Assembly (NCBI GenBank): GCA_963971425.1
Contig: OZ020519.1
Location: forward strand, 22,031,397 to 22,095,396
Source: Bryoerythrophyllum caledonicum
Taxonomy: Eukaryota > Streptophyta > Bryopsida > Pottiales > Pottiaceae
Direction of reading: 5' to 3'
Length of the DNA stretch: 64,000 bases
A program made the translations under genes and the position numbers. The notes beneath the pieces were generated by a model. The model was not told the origin of the DNA. It saw nothing but the letters and a program-made list of their open reading frames with translations, and searched no databases. Numbering within the stretch: position 1 is the first letter of the stretch; the number at the start of each line of letters is the position of its first letter. This document shows positions 55,231 to 64,000 of the stretch, in pieces.

Positions 55231-55867
55231 AGGCATCGGGGCCGCGTGAGGATCCTGAGCCCGGGACATGGATCCGCCCTCAAGTGGGGGGAGAGCTAGC
55301 GGGGGTGGCGCGAGGAGAGGGGCACACAAGCGTGTGAGGTGGCTTGCAGGTCCAGCCAGTGGGATCGCGGCGGGCCCGCCACCCCCGCATGCGACAAGCT
55401 GTGCCTTTTGCCCGCGAGTCGCGCAGATTCGGTGCTGATTGCGATTCTACCGCCATGCACGCAGCATGTTTTTCACTTTCAGTGGGGAGTGGGGACGATC
55501 ATATCATGTGGGATGCGGTCCCTATCTGGCTTCGTTCATCCGTCGCTTCATCAGGGCTGCCACTGGCGACGCATCGGATGGAACGAAGCCGTCTACGTAC
55601 ATTCCATTGGGGTGTCGCACTGTAGCTTACACCTGCTCCTTGGGAATGCATGCCGACGTGAATATTCATACAAAGGCGTTTCGTATGATTCTCCAGAGAA
55701 AGAGTACGGAGATGAGGTTTTTTCTGAAAATCTGAATTCCTTAGGGGAGCAGCGACCCCATAAGCAATTTCTGGAAACTGGCACAAATGTTATTACCATG
55801 CACTTTGAAGGAGTTTGGTAAGTCAAGTGTATAATACGTGGAGATACTTAGGTGGTACCGGACAGTA
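55231..55867. other. Upstream region of ERF gene C
   Basis: GC-rich to about 55660 with a CACAC/GTGTG inverted pair near 55323-55336. Open frames on both strands lack recognisable motifs. No gene supported. Confidence 0.35.
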
Positions 55868-56431
55868 TCTACTTATATAATAGGTGTCAGTGTCTGTCCG
55901 TCGGCCGCTCCCGGTCACATGACCTTTGGAATTGCCATTTGAATCAAATGTGCCTTTTGAATTGAATGTGAACTTTGAAAGAATCCTCCAGATGTGCCCT
56001 TTGGAGGAATCCTTTACAGTGCCCTTTTATTCAAATTTGGCTTATGAAATTGTATTATGTATCAAAAATAGAAAAATAAAACCATAATTTCCAACATATT
56101 GAAACTACACAATGTACTACCTCGGGTACATAAAATAAATGATAGTTATCTAAAGACAATAACACGTATATAAAATAAATAATGGGTATTTAAAGTGAAT
56201 AGTAGGTATATATAGTACATAATGCATATATAATGGGTAAATTTTATTTTTGCATTTACATATGTTTATTTAACTTGGGATTGCCCCGGTCAGTTGATGA
56301 CAACGGGGAATGTACTTGATTCGATTTAGATTCGATTCGAGCTTATAGGTTTTAAAATACAAAACATGCAAACGTAACTTTAACACACCACCCTCCGCTC
56401 TTCCCGTCGGGACGACGGGTACCAACCCTAG
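55868..56431 (+). mobile_element. Non-autonomous Helitron, second copy
   Basis: Starts TCTACTTATATAATAG after an A. Ends with CCCGTCGGGACGACGGG (stem-loop), TACCAAC and CTAG before a T. Shares GATGTGCCCTTTGGAGGAATC with the Helitron at 16.2 kb. 564 bases, no coding frame. Confidence 0.83.
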
Positions 56432-56464
56432 TCCATCATATATCTATGTGATACATGTGGATAC

Positions 56465-56803
56465 TTATGGATATTCATCATAAAAGGTGGCTAAATATTT
56501 ATGATGTTGGTTAGCATTCTTGCTAGATTTTAGTATCAATCTCAAATATTTACAACGTAGTGGTAATAGTTCTCTCACCAAATTCAACCCAATGACGGAC
56601 ATCAGCTTCTTCACACGTCGATTGGAGTCTTGAATTGCTTGTGGATCATCGTCGATTGGTGGAGATTGCTCGGAGCCCTCTACAATCTCCCTAAGGTTCA
56701 TAGACTCTAATACCATCTCCATCTTGAACTTCCAATTTAGGTTGAAGTTGTTCCCCTTGACCTTGCAAACAACCCTGGTATTTTCAATCTCAAATGTGGC
56801 CAT
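56465..56803 (-). pseudogene. Ty1/copia gag fragment 1
   Basis: MATFEIENTRV, NLNWKFKMEMVLESMNL and IVEGSEQSPP match the start of plant Ty1/copia gag proteins, followed by RRVKKLMSVIGLNL. Cut off at 56465, beside the Helitron. Gag would coat the retrotransposon RNA. Only about 113 residues remain. Confidence 0.7.
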
Positions 56804-57199
56804 GTTTACACTCAAATGGCCAAGATCAAGCCCTCCAAGCTTTTAATGTGTACCAATGCACCTCAATGACTTGAATGAGCCCTTTTTAGACTCCAACTTG
56901 CATGTATGCACCTCAAATACTCACATCACGCCCTTTGAGGCTCTAATTCTAAAGTAAACATCTCACGCATTAAAATTAGTTCCTTCAAGGCCCTCTTGTG
57001 CAAGAATACACTACAATGAATCAAATGAGTCCATTCTAAGCTTAAATATGCAATGGTACAACTTAGACGCTCAAGTCCACTCCTTCTAGACTCATTGAAA
57101 CAAATCAACCCCTTCTTTGCTTGTATATGCAAATATGGACTTCAACGAGCTCTACCTAGAGCCCAATGTGCATCCAAGCAACTCAATCACTCAAATCAA
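56804..57199 (-). other. Leader between LTR and gag fragment 1
   Basis: Degenerate repeats of about 50-60 bases with TTGAGTGATTGAG / TCATTTGA-CATTGAGGTGC text on the minus strand. This is the untranslated leader of the copia-like element. No primer binding site could be fixed. Confidence 0.4.
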
Positions 57200-57947
57200 C
57201 ACCTACTAAGGACAAAAGAGTACATCCACGTTGATTGAACACTTACAAGGTCCAATATCTCATATGTACACCACTGTTGTTTTATTAGCTCTTTATGTCG
57301 TCTCAATCACCTTCAATGTTTCAAATGAGTCCTTGAACACCTCCAATGTTCCAAATGAGCTTTGTGCACCTCCAAACCTCAAAATCAGCCCTTGTGCACC
57401 TGAAACACTCAAAGATTCTCAAAAACAAACTTGCACTAAAAACTCTACACTTGCAACTCACATGTGTTGGCCCATAATCTATTGAAGTTCTATAGAAATA
57501 GGCAAAATGATTGCACTAGCAAATAATACACACAAAGTATTTCAAACAATGCTTGAAGTGAGGTTGTTTCCATATTTAAAAGGCCTCTACTTATACTACA
57601 ACTTGGTGGCAAGCTTATGCCAACACATTGGACACATGGCGGTCTAAAATCATGTGTCCATCCACATGTCCCTTATCAACTAATGCATGGGACACATGAC
57701 GCTCCAATTTCATGCAACCATTCATGTGTCCTTGCTAATCCTATGGAAGATACATGGGTTGGTCCTACCTCTTTAACCATGCCATGTGTCATGTCTATGC
57801 ACATGGGTTGATTCTCTTTTTTTGACCCTACCACATGTCAATTCACCCCTCTCCATTTTCTCCCCTTTGACTTTCTACTCTAAATTTATCTCAGTACATA
57901 ACTATTTACACCGCCGTAATAACTATAAGCAATTCTAAACTCCAACA
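57200..57947 (-). mobile_element. Ty1/copia-like LTR 1
   Basis: On the minus strand it begins TGTTGGAGTTTAGAATTGC at 57947 and matches 61672 onward (plus) and 59386 downward (minus) over hundreds of bases. The far end is approximate. Together with gag fragment 1 it is the 5' LTR of a truncated element. Confidence 0.6.
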
Positions 57948-58020
57948 ATTGTATTATACCTTAAGCTCCCTATGTAAAGATGAACCACCCCACTTGCTTT
58001 GACTTGACACCAAGACCGCA

Positions 58021-58560
58021 TCATCGCCATCGGTCTCTTTATCTTTGCGCTAAGACACTTTGTACATCATTCGCGCCATGACAACCTCCATGACCACATC
58101 TTCATCTCTCACATGGACTTCCAAGCAAGTCACTTGATCCGCAAGCGCCTTCAATTGTTGACATGGTTCAATAAATCATCTCCTTGCAGTTTGGTTGTAA
58201 AGAACTTGCGGCAAATAACAAAGATGTTGGACAAGCTCTTTGTCTTGTGGATGTTGCACAAGATTTGCCATGCTTCTGCTAGTCCTTTGTAGCTTTTAAT
58301 ATAGGCACCTTGATTGTCCACCAAGTTGAGGCCAATGATTGACATTGCCTTCTTTACACGCCAATCATAGTATTGTTGGACTTTTAGGTCAGTGTCAAAA
58401 GGTGGTGGCTACTCGATATCATCAACAATCTGTTAGAGGTCCATGGATGCCAACACCATCCCATCTTGAACTTCCTAAGGTTGAAATTCTCATCTTTGAA
58501 CTTGTCAATGACACTAACACTCTCACCATCATATGTTGCCATGTTTGCACTCTAATACTA
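58021..58560 (-). pseudogene. Ty1/copia gag fragment 2
   Basis: MATYDGESVSVIDKF and NFNLRKFKMG, then RVKKAMSIIGLNL, EAWQILCNIHKTKS and, after a frameshift near 58150, LADQVTCLEVHVRDEDVVMEVV are in copia gag order. Stops and shifts break it. Paralogue of fragment 1. Confidence 0.68.
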
Positions 58561-58639
58561 ACTTCCAAAGTGCACTATTACACCTTAATCACTCAAATGA
58601 CTTCTTCCTAGGGTCCAATATGCACTTATGCACCTCAAA

Positions 58640-59386
58640 CACTAAGATTTCAGCCCCTAACATACACATTGTGCAATATGCGTATGACCCATACTAAAAT
58701 TTCAGCCCCTACCATACACATTGTACAATATGCATATGTTTCACGAGAAAAAATGCAAAAGTGAACACTTACAAGGATTACAAGCTTTAATGAACACCTC
58801 CAGTGCTCCTAGAAACTTTTTGGGTCGTCCTCAATCACCTCCAACACTCCAACAATGGTGAAGCAACTCTTGCGCTCTAGCAAAGCTCCAACAACCGTGA
58901 ATCAACTCTTGAATTCCACCAATGCTAAAAATGAATCATGATTTCCTCCAAGAATCTAACAATCTCCTCCTAGAAATTCACAATCTTCTACAAATAATTT
59001 GCAACAAAACTCTATACATGCAACTCACATGAGTGGGCCGATAACGTGTTCAGGTTCAAGAGAAGTAGAGAACTAGTTGCACGAGCACGAAAAACAGACA
59101 AGGTATTACATACAATGTTCAAAGTGAGATATTGCCTCTTTTCAAAGGCCTTTACTTATAGCTTTAGTTGGCAATAACTTTTGCAAATCATATGAGACAT
59201 ATGGTTGTCCAATCACCTACCTCCATTTTCTCCCAATTTACTTTTCCCATCTATTTTTTTTTCTTTACCGTTTTATTTTTTTCCTTCTACTTTATTCTTC
59301 TACTTTTCTCTTTATTTTATCCTTTCACTTTTATTTTTCCTATTTACAATATTGTAACAACTACAAGCAACACTTAAGCTCTAACA
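58640..59386 (-). mobile_element. Ty1/copia-like LTR 2
   Basis: Begins TGTTAGAGCTTAAG on the minus strand at 59386 and shares TAAGTAAAGGCCTTTGAAA-like and CTCATGTGAG blocks with LTRs 1 and 3. Lies just upstream of gag fragment 2, so it is that element's 5' LTR. The inner end is approximate. Confidence 0.55.
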
Positions 59387-61671
59387 AATACTAAGTATAA
59401 GTGTAGTCTCAAGGAATGAGAGACACGACCACCTTAAAATAAGCATGGTGTATATTAATGAAAAGGTTTTCAAAGTCTCCAAACTCAACAATGCTCTCGA
59501 TACTATACACTCTCCCCTCATGCATCTTAGCACTAAGCTTGATAACCATCATCTTAGAAGCCTAGAGGATGTCGCACTTGAAGATTGTGAAGTTGTGGTA
59601 GCGACGCAAGGAGGCGAGAAACCACGCCTCCTTGCCTTCGACCAACACAACCATAAGCATAACTTGGACATGTTCCATTTTAAAGCATGCAGAGTGGGTA
59701 GATTCACTCTACTCCGTTGTTGGAATGTTGTGCTCCATCAACAAGTGCTCGGAGATGGCACACATGGGGCCTCTTTGTGCAACCTAGTTGGTCGCGGATG
59801 GGGCAATTGATGAGGTCATGCTAGTGCTCGCCTTGCTCGCGGAACCTATGCATGGCCCCGCAGTCGTTGTGCTCGCACTCCACCCACAACAACTCGATCA
59901 ACTTCTCGATGGCCAAACATTGGATGCTTCTAATGGGAAGTGAGTAGGAGGGGCACCCCCTCCTCAGCTTCTAGAAACAATTAAGCACACAATGTTGCCA
60001 TTCTCACACTATATCCACAAACTACATCCAAGTTAACGTCACTACCTTCAACCCTAAACCTCACCTTAAGTCAAGATCTTATTCCAAAAAAATCCAAGAC
60101 CTTTATAAAGTTCCATATATTGACGATATTTTAGATTTAAAAAAACATTGTGAAAAAGATATGTTCATTTACAATTGGCTTTACTCATGTAATAGCTCTA
60201 ATATGCTAAGCTCATGTGAATGCATATTCACAACATACAAACATGCCTCTAAACACACACAAACATTCAAACATGCTCATAAACATACATATATACAAAC
60301 GAGGATGTAAACTTGCCTCTAACATACAAACATGCATGTATTGTTAAAATATAAATATGCATGTACTGTTAATATACATACATGCATGTAATATGCCTGT
60401 TTGAAATTCATGCATTGAGAAAGTAGTGCACTAATGCGGCAACGTTATTGAAAGTTATTGCCAAAATATTTAATCTAGCCATGAAAATTCTAAAAGTGAC
60501 TGAAAAACTTAGACTGTCAAATTTGACTAAAAAACTTAGACTGTCAAATTTGCAAGCAAAAATAAGCGCCTAAAATTTATTTGTATGTAACGTGAAAATG
60601 AAAAGTAAGGTGCTAGGGATAGAATTACCTAAAAGACAGGTGACTAAAAGGATTTGGTACAGATGGAGCATTCCAAAGCATCAACATCTAGACCGTAATA
60701 TTTCTAGTAGAAGTAGACGGGCCTACCTCCTCCATTGCCTCCACCCACTTCTGCTTCAAGTTTAACATAATGTTGTTTCTTCCAACTTTCAACAAGGAGT
60801 CACTTCAACAACTTTTACGTAGTCTGTATATGTATATGTATTCAATATAAATACATATTACCTACTATGTATATATATATATATATACTAGAGCTAGTGG
60901 AATCCTTGTTGTCTTCAATGGACGAAGGAAAAATATATAGTATAACTTTAACATTTGTATATGGTATTAAAGTAAAAGTACAAAATAAAGTGTAAATTAA
61001 AAGCATTAAAGTAATAGATAGTAATAAAGTAAAATACAATAACTAATTCTACTAAAACACTATATAATAAACAAATAGTATCAAAGTATTAAGCATAAAA
61101 TATAACTATTCAAGCAAAAGTATGACAATCTTCCACCTACATAGATAAGCTTAACCACATGCATGCAGGCGGTCACGGAAACCAATTCTACTATGTATAT
61201 AGATCAATGGAAACCGTGTCCTCTAGACACAATATTGTTTTGTGTTTGGTCTCGATTTCTTTTACAATACTGAAGTTAATTAATAAAAAATTCAAGTTGA
61301 TAATCAACTTAGCCTCCATTTTTTTGATGGAGCACAATTTGTTGAAATTCATCACATCTATGCTCCCATCTCCACCAACGCATGCTATTCTGAGCATGTC
61401 CACGGTAGAGATGACCCCCTAATCAAGGCCCGCTAGCGGGGTTCTTGGTAGGAGCTACAGCGCCGGACGGGCGGTTGGGCCAATGTCCATCAACCCGCTG
61501 CTACACAAAATTGGGAGTGGCTTGAAGACACGTGTTAAATAGGGGATGGCCTTCTAGTTTGGAAAAATATTATGTTCACTAGTAGAAACAAAAAAATTGG
61601 CGTTGAAGCGCTAGAATTGGAACCATGCTCGGAGCAAGATGGCCCCTCGAATAGCTATGGCTGTTGGAGTT
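59387..61671. other. Spacer with simple repeats
   Basis: A 121-codon plus-strand frame at 59445-59810 has no recognised motif. Near 60230-60400 an ACAAACATGC-type repeat occurs. A (TA)n run lies at about 60868-60888. The remainder is AT-rich with no gene. Confidence 0.4.
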
Positions 61672-62350
61672 TAGAGTTGCTTGTAGCTATTACGGTGGTG
61701 TAAACGGTTTTGTATTGAGGTAGATATGAAGGAAAATGTAAAACGGGAGAAAAGGTAGAGAGGTGAATTGACATGTAGCATGGTCAAAGAGGTAGGACCA
61801 ACCCATGTATCTTGCATGGAATTAACAAAGGCACATGGATGGTTGCATCAAGTTGGAACGCCATGTGTCCCATGCATTAGCTGGCAAGTGACACGTGGAT
61901 GGACAAATGTCGTTGAACCGCCATGTGTTCAATGTGTTGGCAAAAGGTTGCTACTAAGTTGTAGTATAAGTAGAGGCCTTTGAAAGATGGAAACAACCTC
62001 ACTCCAAGCATTGTTTGTAATACCTTGTGTGTTTCGTTTGCTGATGCAACCATTTTGTCTACTTCTACAAAACCTAAATAGGTTATGGGCCGACTCATGT
62101 GAGTTGGGAGAGTAGACTAGTGGCGCTAGTTTGTTTGGAGGAGGTCTTGAGAGTCTTCTAGTGTTTGAAGTACACATGGGCTGATTTGAAGCATTGAAGG
62201 TTGATTGGAATGGCATCAGGAATTTTTATGAGCGACAGTGGCGCACATTGAAGAGTTAGGACCTTGTAAGAGTTCTATAAAAGTGGATGTGCTTATTTTC
62301 TCTTAATAGGTGGTGATTTGAGTGATTGAGGTGCTGATTAGAGTGGTTGA
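61672..62350 (+). mobile_element. Ty1/copia-like LTR 3, plus strand
   Basis: Begins TGTTGGAGTTTAGAGTTGC and matches LTR 1 through TGACATGT, CACATGG, AGTAGAGGCCTTTGAAA and TATGGGCC blocks. No gag was seen after it, so it is a solo or truncated LTR. The right border is approximate. Confidence 0.55.
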
Positions 62351-62700
62351 GGCGCTAGCTGCAAAGACAACAAGAATGAGGTCATTTTTTGCCATCACCG
62401 ATAGACCACCCAAGCCTAATCTGTACCTCATGCATCTAGTTATCCACTCCAAAATCGAGTGGATTAAGTTTTACTGACCCATTAAAATGTTGTAGTTGGT
62501 GGCACTAGTTACAACGCACTATTGAGATACGTGGGAGAACAATGGACTTGGTCCCACATTACACAACAACTACAATCAATCTCAGATGTAACCCATGGCC
62601 TCCTCGGTGCCCCCAACGGATATGACACCTATAAAGGCGTAAGGCTCTAGATCATAAGCATCTAACCCCTAATATTGGGCTAGTTGCTTGCCAATTATCA
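62351..62700. other. Unassigned spacer
   Basis: No gene or clear repeat was recognised. Confidence 0.3.
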
Positions 62701-63279
62701 CTAGCTCAACTCTGGACTCAAATATAATATGTAGGAGGTAGCTCGAGTAGAGTTGCCATCCGTACGGCCAACTACCACCAGATTGTCATCATTCACCAAC
62801 CATACCACCTCTGGATGTAGATTGTGTTGCTCTTCTGTTGGTCGTGCCGCAACATCGGACAAGTAAACTACTCCAGAGATCAATGGCTGATCTCCGGATG
62901 ATTGCCTCGTAGGTATAGATGTAGCGTTGGCCTGGGATGTGGAAATTGCCTTTGTTGCAAACTTGTTCCGCATTGCCACCAAATCCTCCTCAATGGGTGG
63001 AGCCGTCAGAGCTTGCAACACTTCTAATGATGGCATGGGCACTTTGCCCTTCAACATACTACTTGCCAAGTGAGACACATTCCATGGTAAAAAATCTGGT
63101 GTTAGAAATTCCACACCAAGAAACACAGGCAACCACAACACCTTGTATGCAAGGAGTGTGCGGCGCCTCCATGAGTAGAAGAGATTGATGGAGCTAAGGT
63201 TGGGAGCAACATTAGAAGTAACCGCATCTGTAATGCTGAAGGATAAGGATAGCCATGAGTGATCAATGTGATTTGGCAA
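62701..63279 (-). CDS. Unrecognised open frame, 192 codons
   Basis: Open on the minus strand from MPNHIDHSW to YLSPELS. It has no motif I can name. It follows directly on the LINE fragment, so it may be part of another inserted element rather than a gene. Confidence 0.2.
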   Translation of the reverse strand: MPNHIDHSWLSLSFSITDAVTSNVAPNLSSINLFYSWRRRTLLAYKVLWLPVFLGVEFLTPDFLPWNVSHLASSMLKGKVPMPSLEVLQALTAPPIEEDLVAMRNKFATKAISTSQANATSIPTRQSSGDQPLISGVVYLSDVAARPTEEQHNLHPEVVWLVNDDNLVVVGRTDGNSTRATSYILYLSPELS

Positions 63280-64000
63280 ACTTGTGTGGCGTGGAGATGT
63301 TTGTTAGGAGTACTTGTAAAGGAGGCATTACAAACCTTGTATCTTGTCTTTGCTCTTGAGGATGGTGTGCTTGTATGATATTTTGGTAGAATTTTGTCTT
63401 TATTTTGTAGTATTCTTTGAGACATGTAGGATTTTGTAGGATTTTCCATTGGCAAAGAAATGAGGTATCCTCTTATTTATGTCATTAGGGTCAGTGTATT
63501 TTCTATGTTTGTGATGGATTATAGCATATAGTGGATATAAGGTGGGATTTTTGAGTATGTGTGGCGGTGGTGTGGGTATTGTGGTTGGGGTAGATTAGGA
63601 AGGTGGATGGATGGAGTAGTTATTTTGAAGGGTGTATCATTGTTGGTGCAAGTGTATTTGTCTTTTGGTGTTTGCGGACTTGGGTGTATGTGGCAGGGGT
63701 AGGGACATGTGTCTTGACGTTTAGGATGGCAGAATAGTTGTTTGGCTAGACTTAGTGCAGTTTTTATTAGTCTAGTAGGTGTGGAGTGATATTTGGTAAG
63801 TTTTTCTTCATTCATCACTTGTATTCCATTGGTCATAGTGATTTGATTAAGTGTGTGATATTAGTGGCAAATAGTTTTTTTGTAGCTTTACAGATGTTTG
63901 TTCATTTAAATGTGTGAATGTTAGGGCTTCATGTATCCACATGCTTTTTAGAGGTGCATGTTCTAATTAAAAGTTTTTAATTGTATTTTTAGGTGGGTTT
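63280..64000 (-). pseudogene. LINE fragment, same family as 27-34 kb
   Basis: Minus-strand reading MNEEKLTKYHSTPTRLIKTAL, AKQLFCHP, then EYYKIKTKFYQNIIQAHHPQEQ parallels the post-RT part of the large LINE (MNNEDFKTYHFTPSKLIESA, AEQLFCHP, QYYQKIQNKTYSNIILAHHPQEQ). It continues past the window edge and stops abruptly near 63280. Confidence 0.72.

Noticed and set aside
55339..55821. Plus-strand frame of 160 codons upstream of ERF gene C
   Set aside because: No motif; overlapping open frames on both strands suggest chance in GC-rich DNA.
59445..59810. 121-codon plus-strand frame
   Set aside because: No motif and no related copy; may be element debris.
60880..60960. Possible third Helitron end (reverse complement GGATTCCACTAG)
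   Set aside because: No clear hairpin, the next base does not fit, and no matching TC start was found.

Overview
This window reads as repeat-rich nuclear DNA of a land plant (or at least a streptophyte). The evidence is three intronless AP2/ERF transcription factor genes of the DREB type, plant-style CACTA and hAT transposases, Ty1/copia gag fragments and Helitrons with textbook ends. The species cannot be fixed from the sequence. The mix (a Tc1-type DD34E transposase, TTAA-flanked elements, an RNase H-bearing LINE, amplified RING and kinase-like families) makes me lean towards a non-seed plant, but this is only a lean. No rRNA, tRNA or CRISPR was seen.

Layout. 1-6.7 kb: a decayed CACTA (En/Spm) element with TNP2 transposase exons and subterminal-like repeats. 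6.7-8.4 kb: a broken minus-strand reading frame of unknown family. 8.8-11 kb: a hAT transposase remnant with an unusually long C-terminal tail. 11-27.2 kb: the most unusual part, four gene units in which an array of 11-bp GCGGAC (or GTCCGC) repeats lies just upstream of a TATA box, a leader and a reading frame. Three are copies of one coiled-coil/RING-H2 family (one intact in layout, one internally deleted, one riddled with stops). The fourth is a nearly intact kinase-like gene, with a further array behind it. A 3.3-kb pogo-like inverted-repeat element carrying a nested Helitron sits inside the second unit, and the first unit supplies its empty site. 27.5-33.8 kb: a LINE with endonuclease, reverse transcriptase and RNase H, 5'-truncated and catalytically damaged. 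33.8-39.5 kb: low-complexity DNA, a broken unknown minus-strand frame, a polypurine tract and minisatellites.

39.5-55.3 kb holds the only genes that look like active host genes: three DREB-type ERF genes (40.3 kb plus strand; 42.7 and 54.3 kb minus strand) with TATA boxes 100-210 bp upstream of the chosen starts. Between them lie five TTAA-flanked elements of one family, a Tc1-like transposase pseudogene, a 125-bp near-palindrome and several MITEs, one with a clear target-site duplication. 55.8-64 kb: a second Helitron, two minus-strand Ty1/copia LTR-gag remnants, a plus-strand LTR of the same family, an unrecognised frame and a second fragment of the 27-34 kb LINE entering from the right edge.

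Apart from the ERF genes (probable stress or hormone-response regulators) and perhaps the kinase-like gene, the coding content is mobile-element debris. Most breaks are in-frame stops, which fits slow decay of methylated DNA. The best candidate for an undescribed system is the array-linked RING/kinase family; the second is the TTAA-flanked element family.
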